Positions 8,030 through 17,586 of a stretch of DNA of 64,000 nt are shown one piece after another (positions within the stretch are counted from its first letter, which is position 1; every line of letters starts with the position of its first letter). The position numbers and the translations under genes were made by a program. Source of the DNA: CAWDMC01 sp963803295. Lineage in GTDB: Bacteria > Acidobacteriota > Terriglobia > UBA7540. A model generated the notes under the pieces. That model did no database searches, had not been told where the DNA came from, and saw only the letters and a program-made list of their open reading frames with translations. The DNA lies in contig CAWDMC010000023.1 in NCBI GenBank assembly GCA_963803295.1, positions 248,001 through 312,000 on the forward strand, read 5' to 3'.

Positions 8030-9905
8030 GAGCCGTCCCCCCGCACGCCACTCTTTTCCATGCGTTTCACGGAGAACGGTCCTCCGCCAGCTCACAGCAG
8101 CGAGCGTCATTCCTGGAGAGTGCTTCACAAGTTTTTTCCCTTCTTTTCTCCAAGGTGCCAGCGCACAATCGACCCGACCAAACCCCTCAGTCACGAACAA
8201 GGCGCTGGGATTCTCATTCACGGATGTAGCGGCGCAGTCAGGTATCGGCAATGCGGTCAATATCTACGGGGGGGTCCGCACTAAACGTTACCTGATGGAC
8301 GAGATGGGCTGCGGGGTGGCTTTCTTCGACTACGACCACGACGGCTGGCAGGACATCTTCATGGTTAACGCCACTCGCTTCGAGAATCTGCCTCCCGGGC
8401 CACCGCCTTCGAACTTTCTGTTTCACAACAACCGCGACGGGAGCTTCACCGACGTCACCGCCAAAGCGGGATTGGTGCGCACCGGATGGGGACAGGGCTG
8501 CTGCATCGGAGACTATGACAATGACGGCTTCGACGACCTCTTCGTAACCTATTGGGGTCAGAACCTGCTCTATCACAACAACGGGGACGGCACCTTTACC
8601 GATGTCACCGAGAAGGCCGGCCTGATCCAGAATGCACCCCGGCCGCGCTGGAATACGGGGTGCTGCTTCCTTGATTACGATCGGGACGGACGTCTTGATT
8701 TGTTTGTGGCCGACTATGTGAACTTTGATCCTCGACTAGCGCCCCTGCCCGGCTCGGGTGATCTGTGCATGTTCTATGGCGTTCCCGTTGCCTGCGGACC
8801 GGCGGGATTCGGTGGCGGTACAAATCTGCTCTACCACAATCGCGGTGACGGAACTTTCCAAGATGTCTCTGAAGCGGCTGGGATCACGAGACCAAGAGGC
8901 CCGGCGGAGCCAACCTGGGTCGGCAGGAACTGGACACCCGTTGGATCCTACGGCATGTCGGCTGTGTCGGCGGATTTCGACAATGACGGGTGGCCCGACA
9001 TCTATGTCTCTTGCGATGAGGCTCCCAGCTTGCTTTATCACAATAACCACGACGGGACATTTTCGGAAATTGGTTTCGCAGCGGGATGTGCCCTCAGTGA
9101 GGACGGAACTGCTCAGGGAGGTATGGGTATCGCCGTCGGCGACTACGACGGCGACGGCTGGCTGGACATCCTCAAGCCCAATTTTTCGGACGAAACCATC
9201 AGCGTGTATCACAACAACCGCAACGGCACGTTTTACGATGCGGTTTTTCAGGCGGGGTTGGGCTCCAACACCAAAATCGTAGGATGGGGGGCGGGCATCT
9301 GTGATTTCGACAACGACGGATGGCGTGACATTTTCATTTCTACCGGCCACGTCTTTCCCGAAGTTATCGGCCGCAATCTCACGGTTTCCTATGCCGAAAA
9401 GAAGATCCTCTGCCGGAATCTGGGGGGAGGACACTTCGAAGATGTCTCGGCCAAAGCAGGAGCCGCGATTGCCGAAGCGCGCACCAGCCGGGGCTGCGCC
9501 TTTGGCGACTTCGACAACGACGGGGACGTCGACATCATCGTGATCAACATGAACGAACCACCCTCACTTCTGCGCAACGATTGTGAGACAGGCAATAACT
9601 GGATCAAAGTTAAGTGCGCGGGCACAAAGTCGAACCGGAGCGCGATCGGTGCCAGGGTAAGAGTCGTCGCGGGAACTCATTCCCAGATCGACGAAGTGAT
9701 GAGTGGGGCCGGCTACATCTCGCAAAACGATTTCCGCCTGCACTTTGGCCTTGGGAAAGCAACCCGGACGGACCAAATCACCGTCCGCTGGCCCACGGGT
9801 ATCGAGGAATCCTTCACCAACATCGAAGCCAATCAGATTGTATATGTCGAAGAAACACGAGGCATTGTAAAGACGGAGAAATTCGAGCCGCGACGCCATC
9901 CCTGA
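8022..9905 (+). CDS. Tat-exported CRTAC1-type protein (FG-GAP/VCBS repeats and UnbV/ASPIC tail)
   Basis: The N-terminus carries a twin-arginine motif (SRRTVLRQL) and a signal-like stretch. Repeated calcium-loop motifs of the form DYDNDGF.DLFV or DFDNDGW.DI follow, each next to LYHNNGDGTF, which is the FG-GAP/VCBS beta-propeller pattern. The last 110 residues (GNNWIKVKCAGTKSNRSAIG through VRWPTGIEE) match the UnbV/ASPIC domain. This architecture is that of bacterial CRTAC1 homologues, calcium-binding extracytoplasmic proteins with no proven activity. The start overlaps the preceding TPR gene by eight bases. The family call is firm; the biological role is not known. Confidence 0.9.
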   Translation: MIRSRPPARHSFPCVSRRTVLRQLTAASVIPGECFTSFFPSFLQGASAQSTRPNPSVTNKALGFSFTDVAAQSGIGNAVNIYGGVRTKRYLMDEMGCGVAFFDYDHDGWQDIFMVNATRFENLPPGPPPSNFLFHNNRDGSFTDVTAKAGLVRTGWGQGCCIGDYDNDGFDDLFVTYWGQNLLYHNNGDGTFTDVTEKAGLIQNAPRPRWNTGCCFLDYDRDGRLDLFVADYVNFDPRLAPLPGSGDLCMFYGVPVACGPAGFGGGTNLLYHNRGDGTFQDVSEAAGITRPRGPAEPTWVGRNWTPVGSYGMSAVSADFDNDGWPDIYVSCDEAPSLLYHNNHDGTFSEIGFAAGCALSEDGTAQGGMGIAVGDYDGDGWLDILKPNFSDETISVYHNNRNGTFYDAVFQAGLGSNTKIVGWGAGICDFDNDGWRDIFISTGHVFPEVIGRNLTVSYAEKKILCRNLGGGHFEDVSAKAGAAIAEARTSRGCAFGDFDNDGDVDIIVINMNEPPSLLRNDCETGNNWIKVKCAGTKSNRSAIGARVRVVAGTHSQIDEVMSGAGYISQNDFRLHFGLGKATRTDQITVRWPTGIEESFTNIEANQIVYVEETRGIVKTEKFEPRRHP

Positions 9906-9978
9906 GGACCGGCGATGCTTTCCGCGACCAGTCCCCCCTTCTTTCAAAAACACGGGAAATGAGCGAGGAAGAAAGTGC

Positions 9979-10004
9979 GGCTCCGGGTGTTGCCACCCGG
10001 AGCC
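9979..10004. terminator. Bidirectional hairpin terminator candidate
   Basis: GGCTCCGGGTG and CACCCGGAGCC form a perfect 11-bp stem with the four-base loop TTGC. It lies in the 121-bp gap between the convergent CRTAC1 and TonB-receptor genes, where a shared terminator is expected. No U-run follows on either strand, so efficiency as an intrinsic terminator is uncertain. Confidence 0.6.
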
Positions 10005-10026
10005 CTGGACCAGGAGACGCCGTAGG

Positions 10027-13000
10027 CTAGAAGTGAATCGACAGACCGAACTGGATCCGTCGAGGTATGTTGCACTGAGAGCCGGTCGTGCCGAACCCTT
10101 GTGCCTGTCCTGTGGACGTCATAGATTGGGCAACGCTCCAGTTCTGTTGGGGCAGGCAGAAATCGATACGATTAAATAAGTTGCCAGCATTGGCTTCAAA
10201 TCTGACGTAGGACGACTCATTGATCTTCGTGTCCTTCATCAGGCTGAAGTCTTCATTATAGAAATGCGGTCCGCGCACGTGAGGATTGGTGCGGTCCGCA
10301 TTGCCGAAATTCGGATTGCCGACGTTGTTCTTGCCAGGATCGGACCACGCGTTCGTATTCAAGTAGAAGTCGCTGAATGGGTCCTTGAAGGTGGCATTGC
10401 GGCCCGGCACGCTGGTCACGACGTCAGGCCGCTTGTCACGGTTGAAAATCAGCCCGCCAAGGTCATTGTTCATGGCGATCTGGAGAGGCCGGCCTTCCTG
10501 ATAGGTTTGTGTCGCCGAGAGCTTCCAGCCGCCGATCACTTTCCCGAGTACGCCGGTAGCTCCGGAGCCGAAGTACTTGCCTTGTCCAAAAGGCAACTCA
10601 TAGATCCAGCTTAAGGCCAGGTAACGCGGGACATCATCGACGCTGACGGAGCGCTCGCATACGCGGCAGAGCGGGTTCTGAATGTTCTGGCCGCCGAACT
10701 GGCCACCGGATTGCCCACCGTGGCCCGCCTCCGCCCCATCGTTGATGAGCTTGGACCAGGTGAATGAAGCCCGGAATTGCAGCCCCCGTTTGTCCATACG
10801 TTTCTCGAACAACGCCTGTAGAGCGTGGTAGTTGCTGTTCCCTTCCGGCACGCTGCGATAGAAGATGTTCTGATATTGTGGATACAACCGCAACGCTTGC
10901 GCGAGATCCCCGGTGAAGCCGGGATATGGCAATGTCGCGGGCGGACCCTGTAACTGAGCGGGGGTGTAGGTGTTCAGCACGTTTGGATCAAGCGCGTTGA
11001 ACAATAACCCCAGGTTGTCTGGAGGCATGACCAGCCGGGTGCCGTGGTTTCCCACGTAGTCGATGTCAATCAGCATGCTGTTGGAAAGCTGGTGTTGGTA
11101 CGATAGCGACCAGTTCTGGTACCGTGGCAACGTGTTCTGGTCTTTGGTGACCGTAACGGGACCGGTGCCATTCGCCACCGAGGGGCTCGTATTCGGAGGC
11201 TTGAGGATGTCGGCTTCAGGGAAGCCGCTGTCCCAGTAGAACGCCGGAGCATAACCGTTGGTGAGGTTAGGCGCTGTGGGCGTTGTCTGGAACCCGGTTA
11301 CGGGTTTGCCAGTCCATTGGTCGGCGTTGACACCGGCGTAGAAGATGCCGTAGCCGCCCCGAATCACGCTCTTGTCACTGATGGCATAAGCGAATCCGAA
11401 GCGCGGCCCCCAGTTCCAGTGCGAGACTTCATAGACCGGCCTTGACGAAGTCGCGAACAGGAAACCGCCAGGGATGCTCACCCCCGGCGCCACGGGGTCA
11501 GGCGTGCCCGGATCCAGCCAGGAAAAGCGATTGTGCTGCTCGCTCATTCCGGACTGGTAATCCCAGCGCATTCCGAGGTTTACCGTTAGCTTGGAAGTCA
11601 CCTTGATGTCGTCTTGCACGAACATCGCGGTGTATTTCTGTATGGGCGTATAGTACAGGGGTATATTGAAGTAAGCATTGTCCACCTGGCCCAACAGGAA
11701 CGATGCGAAAGCGTCGCCCGTCTGCGACAGGTTGGTACCCGTGGCGTTGTAGCCGGCGGTTTCGTTTGTGCTGAAGTTGTAGTTGCCGCCGGTCTGGACC
11801 GCCCAGCCGTGTTGCGGAAACTGCATGTAGCGATACTCCCAACCTGTCTTGATAGTGTGCTTACCCCTGATGTAGGTTAGGTCGTCCAAAAACTGGTAGC
11901 GGTTGTTGACTTCCCAACCGTTGGTCCAGCTATTGCCCAAGGCTGTGTAGTTGAGCCCGCCGCCAAAGCCGATTCCCGGAGGACCGGCGTTTTGGTCGAT
12001 AATGCCCGTGAGTCCGAGCTTCTGAGGCCATCCGACGCCACCCGCAATGGAGTGGCCGCCCATCACCCAGCGGTCATAGGACATTGTCGTGTGATTAAAC
12101 AGATTTGGCTTCATCACCCAGCTCAATTGCAGGTGATCGTAGTGGTTGGTGATGAGCTGGTAGAAACCCTGGCCAAAATAGGTGTCGTTCTTAGCTGATT
12201 CCAGCTGACCGTCGTTCACGGTATTGCAACCACCCGGGCCGCCACAGTGAGCAGTCCGTGGCCGGTTATTGGTGTACCAAGTGTTGCTCAACGAGAATCT
12301 GTCGTTGAAAGTGTGATCTACCCGGACCAACCACGTTCGTACGTTGATCTTGTTATTGTCGTCCGAAGTTCCACCATAGCCATTGACGGTAAGGGTCTGT
12401 TGGTCGGGCGCGGGGATCAAGGGCACTATCTTGGCGGCGATAGCGCTACGCAACGGATCGCCGGGCGGGATAATATTCCCCTGATACGGATCCCGAACCG
12501 GAACTCCATTCACCAGCCGAGTGGTAGCGGGATTGAATATTTGACCCGCGAAGATGGGCCGCCCGAGCGCATCTGTACCGACTTGATTGTTTGTATCGAG
12601 CAGCGCGCTGAAGTCGCCATTCTTCTGAGCTTGTAATGGCAAGGTGTTCACGAACCCAGTGTTGACGGTACTCTTATAATCCAGCGCGTCCCACGTGGCG
12701 AAAAAGAAGGTTTTGCCCTTCCCGTTGTAGACGTGCGGGATCCGCACGGGTCCGCCCAAGGTAAAACCGTAGTTGTTCTGGGTCAGCGGGAGGATGGCCG
12801 TGCCCGGTTGACCTGGTTTGTCGTAGAGAAAGAAATTGCGGGAGTTCACTTTTCCGCTGTTGAGATAGTCGTAGACATCACCGTGGTACTCATTCGTGCC
12901 CGATTTGGTGGTGTACTCGATGATTCCACCGCTCGTATGTCCATATTGGGCCGAGAACTGATTTTCGATGACCCGCATCTCCTTTACCGACTCGTAGGGG

Positions 13001-13662
13001 AGCGAGCTTTCCTGGGTCTGCTGGTGACCTTCGGCATAGCCGAAGGCAGCGCCATCAAACCAGTTCTCCGTGGACATCGTCTGGCCGCCGTTAATGCGGG
13101 ACTGGAACTGGCTGCCGCGGAAGATGGCGTCGCCGTTGGGCGCCATCGGAATATATCCCGGTTGGACTTGCAGCAGGGATTCGGCCAGCCGGATATCCGC
13201 ACCCATTACCGCTGGCAGGTCCTCATAGTACCGCTGCCCGAGGCTGTGAGAAACCTCGGCTGACTGTGAATTGATCATCGTGGCCTGGGCGGTGACCTCG
13301 ATAGTTTGCTTCTGCGCACCGACTTGCAGTTGGACGTCCTGCCGGCTGGTCATGCCCCCGGTGAGGACGATATCCTTCTTCAGGAAGGTCTGGAAGCCCT
13401 CCTTCTCCACTTGCACAGAGTAGTTTCCCAGGATCAGCGTCGGCGTGCCGAAAGCTCCGGACGAATCCGTAGCGACATCGACATGGACGCCGGTGTCCTG
13501 GTTCGTAACCGTCACTTTGGCGCCGGGCACAGCGGCACCGGACGTATCCGTCACAAATCCCGTGACCACGGCCCGGTCGTTAGCTTGCCCCCAAAGTGAA
13601 TTCGTAGCGACTAGACAAATCGCGAGGCTCAACCATAGCAAAGTCAAAAGCCGCCTCATCAT
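10027..13662 (-). CDS. Oar-like TonB-dependent receptor with N-terminal carboxypeptidase-regulatory domain
   Basis: About 1,211 residues. A signal peptide (LLTLLWLSLAICLVATNSLWGQ) is followed by a CarboxypepD_reg domain (VTGFVTDTSGAAVPGAKVTV), a plug-like region (around RIAPHVYNGKGKTFFFATWD) and a long beta-barrel ending in a terminal Phe (FGLSIHF), as for outer-membrane barrels. The start at 13662 has AGGAGG five bases upstream, so the 33 residues before it are rejected. Proteins of this build are abundant in Acidobacteriota and are thought to import glycans or peptides. An operator-like site lies at 13811-13824. Neighbouring glycosidases suggest glycan import (inference). Confidence 0.88.
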   Translation of the reverse strand: MMRRLLTLLWLSLAICLVATNSLWGQANDRAVVTGFVTDTSGAAVPGAKVTVTNQDTGVHVDVATDSSGAFGTPTLILGNYSVQVEKEGFQTFLKKDIVLTGGMTSRQDVQLQVGAQKQTIEVTAQATMINSQSAEVSHSLGQRYYEDLPAVMGADIRLAESLLQVQPGYIPMAPNGDAIFRGSQFQSRINGGQTMSTENWFDGAAFGYAEGHQQTQESSLPYESVKEMRVIENQFSAQYGHTSGGIIEYTTKSGTNEYHGDVYDYLNSGKVNSRNFFLYDKPGQPGTAILPLTQNNYGFTLGGPVRIPHVYNGKGKTFFFATWDALDYKSTVNTGFVNTLPLQAQKNGDFSALLDTNNQVGTDALGRPIFAGQIFNPATTRLVNGVPVRDPYQGNIIPPGDPLRSAIAAKIVPLIPAPDQQTLTVNGYGGTSDDNNKINVRTWLVRVDHTFNDRFSLSNTWYTNNRPRTAHCGGPGGCNTVNDGQLESAKNDTYFGQGFYQLITNHYDHLQLSWVMKPNLFNHTTMSYDRWVMGGHSIAGGVGWPQKLGLTGIIDQNAGPPGIGFGGGLNYTALGNSWTNGWEVNNRYQFLDDLTYIRGKHTIKTGWEYRYMQFPQHGWAVQTGGNYNFSTNETAGYNATGTNLSQTGDAFASFLLGQVDNAYFNIPLYYTPIQKYTAMFVQDDIKVTSKLTVNLGMRWDYQSGMSEQHNRFSWLDPGTPDPVAPGVSIPGGFLFATSSRPVYEVSHWNWGPRFGFAYAISDKSVIRGGYGIFYAGVNADQWTGKPVTGFQTTPTAPNLTNGYAPAFYWDSGFPEADILKPPNTSPSVANGTGPVTVTKDQNTLPRYQNWSLSYQHQLSNSMLIDIDYVGNHGTRLVMPPDNLGLLFNALDPNVLNTYTPAQLQGPPATLPYPGFTGDLAQALRLYPQYQNIFYRSVPEGNSNYHALQALFEKRMDKRGLQFRASFTWSKLINDGAEAGHGGQSGGQFGGQNIQNPLCRVCERSVSVDDVPRYLALSWIYELPFGQGKYFGSGATGVLGKVIGGWKLSATQTYQEGRPLQIAMNNDLGGLIFNRDKRPDVVTSVPGRNATFKDPFSDFYLNTNAWSDPGKNNVGNPNFGNADRTNPHVRGPHFYNEDFSLMKDTKINESSYVRFEANAGNLFNRIDFCLPQQNWSVAQSMTSTGQAQGFGTTGSQCNIPRRIQFGLSIHF

Positions 13663-13810
13663 CTCTGCCTCCTTTGAGCGAGGTCGAAGTGACTCAGCCC
13701 CCTGACGCGATGTCATGCAGAAAAAATGCCAGTGTTGGGTGTTCAATACCCGACGAGCCACGTCTCGACGGGTCCGTTATTCGTAACCAAAGTCATCCCT
13801 GTTGCCGGAC

Positions 13811-13824
13811 TGTAAGCGTTTCCA
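13811..13824. promoter_or_regulatory. LacI-family operator-like site upstream of the TonB receptor
   Basis: TGTAAGCGTTTCCA matches the LacI-family/cre pattern (TGNAANCGNTTNCA) at every specified position, with the typical central CG. It lies 149 bases before the receptor start. Two related sites precede the GH51 gene and a TPR gene, and a LacI-family gene lies at 22029. Confidence 0.55.
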
Positions 13825-14186
13825 TAATGTTTGTCAAGCGGAAAAATCATGCATAAATAATCGAAGCCCTAATATATTCCATGTTGCTTATAAGCAAGGC
13901 GATATGCGGGCCACTAATGGGATGTTACGGGTGGATCGGCTTTCGCATCGGACACTCATAGGATCATCTCTTCTGCCATCAGTGACTTGACAGGCACTGG
14001 GACAAAGGCGCTGATCGAGTAGCGTCCTGGTGCGAAATGGAGCCGCCTGGCCCAACTAAGATTGATCTGCAAAGGTTGGCCTTAAGATGAGCTGCTGGAG
14101 CGATAGGCTTTCGCACTGTACACTGGTCAAACAAGCGTTCTCGCCGCCGGCTTGGCGTGCGTGGGGAAGACGCTCGGAACAGAACC
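13825..14186. other. Divergent intergenic region with an imperfect direct repeat
   Basis: Between the receptor and the next TPR gene. It contains two copies of GGCTTTCGCA (13938-13947 and 14106-14115), 168 bases apart. Each is preceded by GAT plus one base and followed three or four bases later by ACACT. No gene was found. The repeats may be binding sites or chance. Confidence 0.35.
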
Positions 14187-15767
14187 ATGGATCGTGCCGT
14201 CAAAAAACGCCTATTTCAATGGAGAATGCTGCCGTTGCTGGCTGTACTCCTGTTGGCCGGCAACCAAGCCTTTCAAGCGGCTGCTGGGGCCGTCAACGAC
14301 CACATACGAGAATCGCAACGACTGCTGTCATCTGGAGACCTGGAGGGGGCGGAACGCGAGGCCATGCTCGCCCTTGAGGGATCGAAGGATCCCTCAGATC
14401 ACGCACTGGCCTGGGCCATTCTAGGCACCATTCGACTCCAGCAGAATCACGAACGAGAGGGTATCAAAGATCTCGAGAAGGCTATTCGCCTCGATCATCG
14501 GCTGGTGGGAGCGCGGCTCAATCTGGCCGCAGCATACCAGCATCTGGGCGAAACCGGGAGGGCTCGTGTCTACTATCGGGAGGCCCTGGGACTGAAACCT
14601 GACAATCCCGCCGCCCGGATGGAGCTTGCTCAACTGGAGGCAGCGGCCAAGAACTACGGCGCTTCTCTCCAGGTAGCCGAACCCGCTATCTCGACGTTCC
14701 GTGCCACGCCGGAAGGGATCTTGACCCTCGCGACTGACTACTCTGGGCTCCAGAGGAAGGCCTCGCTCACGGCGCTTGTCGACGACTGGAAAAGGCTGAC
14801 GGGAGTTCCCGAATCCCGATCACTGGAGTTCGCTCGAATCCTAGCAAAGGATAAGTTCCTTAAGGAAGCGATCGATGTGCTCGAAATGTATGCAATTAAC
14901 GGTAATCGCCCGGGTGTTGAATTGTCGCTAGCCCTGGCCACCCTGTATCGGCAACGGGGAGACGTGAAGGCAGCTTCCAACTTCTACGCGTCCGCTCTGG
15001 AATCCAAAGATGATTGTGTGCCCTGCCTGCAGGGCCTCGCCTCAACCGCCGAAAAGGATGGGGAGACCGAGAAGGCGCTATCTTATCTGATTCGAGCCCG
15101 CAAGTTGGCACCCGAGGACGCAGATGTCCTGTTCCAATTTGGGAGGGTGTGCCTGGAACGCGATCTCCGGGACGACGGCATTGAGGCACTCGAGAAAGCG
15201 GTCGCACTTAATCCTGACGACGACCACTATCTCTATGTACTCGCCTCCGGATATGTTGCGGCCGCGCACTACGCGAAGGCGCGTCCCCTTTTCGATAAAC
15301 TCGTGGCCAGGCACCCCAATGATGATGTGCCTCAATACGCGCTTGGAACGGTCCTCTACCTCCAAGGTGATTTTGAGGCAGCCGCAACGACGCTCAAGAG
15401 AAGCATTGATTTGAACGCCAGTCAGGTCGGGGCCTACTATTACCTGGGACTGATAGCTGAAAAGAAGAGGGACTACGCGTCAGCCAGGCGCATCTTTGAG
15501 GATCTCCTCAAGCGACACCCGGAACATGTGCCGTCCTATGCAGAACTCGGAACCGTGCTCGTGGAAATGAAACAGTACGCCGACGCTCAGCCCATCTTGG
15601 AGAAGGCCATCCAGTTGGATCCTTCGTCCGCCCAAGCCCACTACCAGATGGCTGTGCTGCTTGCCCGTTTAGGAAAGCAGGAGGAGTCTCAAAAAGAAGC
15701 GGCGGTCGCCAGAGCGTGCGAAAAGCAACATCGCACTGAGGACCGCCAATTGCGCCTCCTGCCTTAA
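14187..15767 (+). CDS. Secreted TPR protein
   Basis: A 526-residue protein with a signal peptide (MLPLLAVLLLAGNQAFQAAAG after a basic N-terminus) and TPRs spread over its whole length, clearest at both ends (for example AHYQMAVLLARLGKQEES near the C-terminus). The ATG at 14187 was preferred to a GTG at 14157 because it leaves a short basic leader before the hydrophobic core; the Shine-Dalgarno signal is weak for both. The gene runs divergently from the TonB receptor and converges with GH51, only 18 bases away, so the two transcripts must share their ends. No catalytic motif is present. A scaffold role is inferred. Confidence 0.8.
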   Translation: MDRAVKKRLFQWRMLPLLAVLLLAGNQAFQAAAGAVNDHIRESQRLLSSGDLEGAEREAMLALEGSKDPSDHALAWAILGTIRLQQNHEREGIKDLEKAIRLDHRLVGARLNLAAAYQHLGETGRARVYYREALGLKPDNPAARMELAQLEAAAKNYGASLQVAEPAISTFRATPEGILTLATDYSGLQRKASLTALVDDWKRLTGVPESRSLEFARILAKDKFLKEAIDVLEMYAINGNRPGVELSLALATLYRQRGDVKAASNFYASALESKDDCVPCLQGLASTAEKDGETEKALSYLIRARKLAPEDADVLFQFGRVCLERDLRDDGIEALEKAVALNPDDDHYLYVLASGYVAAAHYAKARPLFDKLVARHPNDDVPQYALGTVLYLQGDFEAAATTLKRSIDLNASQVGAYYYLGLIAEKKRDYASARRIFEDLLKRHPEHVPSYAELGTVLVEMKQYADAQPILEKAIQLDPSSAQAHYQMAVLLARLGKQEESQKEAAVARACEKQHRTEDRQLRLLP

Positions 15768-15785
15768 TCCGTTAGTATCCTGCCT

Positions 15786-17438
15786 TCAGGCCAACGCCAA
15801 ATTCAAGAGCGTGTATGAGCGCGCTGGAAGTTCCAACGTCATGCGCGACCCCACCTTCGGCGAGTCAAGATCCTTCGGGATCACCCGCTCCGGCGCGTCA
15901 AACCCGTTCACAGCCTTCAGGTCGGAACCGGTCAGTACCTTGCACGTATTCACCTTGACAGGCGTGGTCTCATGCCAGTTCAATTCGAGCGTCCGCGCTT
16001 TCTCCAAATCCCGGTTCAGGATGAACAGGCTCGCGTCTTTCGAGTCAGGATCGATGGTCCCCGCAACATCGAGGTAGGGCACGGAAATCTTGCCGCCCTC
16101 TCCAATCACCGGCCGCTGGAATGTCGGAACCTCGTAGACCCCTGACAAGGGAACCAAGTCGAGAGCCTTCCCCCGAGCGTACTGGAGCGCCCACGCATAG
16201 GGGTAATAGATGGTCTGCCGGAACAAACCGGTCTCGTTGGTCATGATAGGAGCAATCACGTTTACGAGCTGCGCCAGGCAAGCGAGGCGTACTCGGTTCG
16301 AGCGGCGAATCAGGGTGTTGAGCAATCCGCCCACAAGCAGGGCATCCTCGAGATTGTAAATCTCTTCGAGTAGGTGCGGAGCGACTCGACGCTGGCCATC
16401 CTCAGCCTTTCGGCCGCGAGCGCGGTACCAAACATTCCATTCGTCGAATGATAGCCACAGTGTCTTGTCCGACCGCTTGCGCCCTCGCACGAGGTCACAG
16501 ACCGCCATGATCTCCTCAATTTGCCTGTCCATATCGAGGTTCATGGCCAGATACTTGGCGCTGTCACCTCGCGTCTCCTCATCGTTGCCGTAGTAGCGGT
16601 GAAGAGAGATTCCATCCACCTCCTCGTAGCACTGCTCCAGCGTCTGCTGGTCCCACTCGAGGAACGTGGGCATGAAGGGACCGCTCGATCCACAGGCAAT
16701 CAGCTTAACCGAGGCGTCCAATCCCCGCATCTGCCGGGCGGCATCGCGAGCCTTGAGGCCGTATTCGGTTGCGGGAATGTGCCCGATCTGCCAGGGCCCG
16801 TCCATCTCGTTGCCGAGACACCAATACTTGATGTTATGAGGCTTCTCATAGCCGTGTGATCGCCGCAACTCGCTCCACTTGGTTCCCTTGTCGATGTTGC
16901 AGTACTCCAGAAGAGCCACCGTCGTTTCCGGAGTGCCGGTGCCGAAATTCGTACCAATCAGGGGCTTGGTGCCCACCTGCCGGCACCAAGTGATGTACTC
17001 ATTAATGCCAAATTGATTTGTCTCAGTCGAGTTCCAGGCCCGGTCCAGTACCCGAGGCCGATCCTTCTTAGGTCCGACGCCATCCAGCCAGTGGTAGCCG
17101 GAAACAAAATTGCCCCCGGGATAGCGGATAATCGGCACACCTAAGCCTTTGATCTCGTTAAGCACATCCGTTCGGAATCCATTCGAATCAGCGAAGTTCG
17201 AGCCAGGGTCGTAGATTCCCTCATAGACAGCCCGGCCAAGATGTTCGATAAAAGACCCGAAGAGATTCCGGTCAAGAGTGGCAATAGTGCGATCGGGATC
17301 GATCGTAAGCTTGGCCGTGTGCCTGGAGGCATCCTGCGCCGCGTCCGCAATTCGAGCTAGCCAGGAAGAAGTCGCGGCCATCGAAGTACTCGCTGCGAGG
17401 GTGCCGCTGAGAAATCGCCGTCTTGAGAGGAAATCCAT
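15786..17438 (-). CDS. Tat-exported GH51 alpha-L-arabinofuranosidase
   Basis: A 550-residue enzyme with the two diagnostic GH51 motifs: CLGNEMDGPW (acid/base Glu about residue 211) and WLSFDEWNVWY (nucleophile Glu about residue 333). The N-terminal strand GSFIEHLGRAVYEGIY is also typical of the family. The C-terminal beta domain is complete and length is normal. A twin-arginine signal (SRRRFLSGTLAAS) implies export of the folded enzyme, whereas many GH51 enzymes are cytoplasmic. GGAGGGAGC precedes the ATG. It should release terminal arabinofuranose from arabinan or arabinoxylan. An operator-like site sits 21 bases upstream of the start. Confidence 0.95.
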   Translation of the reverse strand: MDFLSRRRFLSGTLAASTSMAATSSWLARIADAAQDASRHTAKLTIDPDRTIATLDRNLFGSFIEHLGRAVYEGIYDPGSNFADSNGFRTDVLNEIKGLGVPIIRYPGGNFVSGYHWLDGVGPKKDRPRVLDRAWNSTETNQFGINEYITWCRQVGTKPLIGTNFGTGTPETTVALLEYCNIDKGTKWSELRRSHGYEKPHNIKYWCLGNEMDGPWQIGHIPATEYGLKARDAARQMRGLDASVKLIACGSSGPFMPTFLEWDQQTLEQCYEEVDGISLHRYYGNDEETRGDSAKYLAMNLDMDRQIEEIMAVCDLVRGRKRSDKTLWLSFDEWNVWYRARGRKAEDGQRRVAPHLLEEIYNLEDALLVGGLLNTLIRRSNRVRLACLAQLVNVIAPIMTNETGLFRQTIYYPYAWALQYARGKALDLVPLSGVYEVPTFQRPVIGEGGKISVPYLDVAGTIDPDSKDASLFILNRDLEKARTLELNWHETTPVKVNTCKVLTGSDLKAVNGFDAPERVIPKDLDSPKVGSRMTLELPARSYTLLNLALA

Positions 17439-17458
17439 TGCTCCCTCCGTCTACCGTA

Positions 17459-17472
17459 TGTAAGCGCTTGCA
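17459..17472. promoter_or_regulatory. LacI-family operator-like site upstream of GH51
   Basis: TGTAAGCGCTTGCA is a near-perfect palindrome around CG and fits the LacI-family pattern. It ends 21 bases before the GH51 start codon, a position where a bound repressor would block transcription. It is the most symmetric of the three sites in this locus. Confidence 0.6.
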
Positions 17473-17586
17473 CGCGAACTCATATAACGAACGGAATCAA
17501 TTTGTCAAGCGACCATCCCCCTTGATAGTATGCCGCATCCGTATTACCCAAGGCTGTCTGACTGAGGGGCGCGCCGTGGTGAATGA

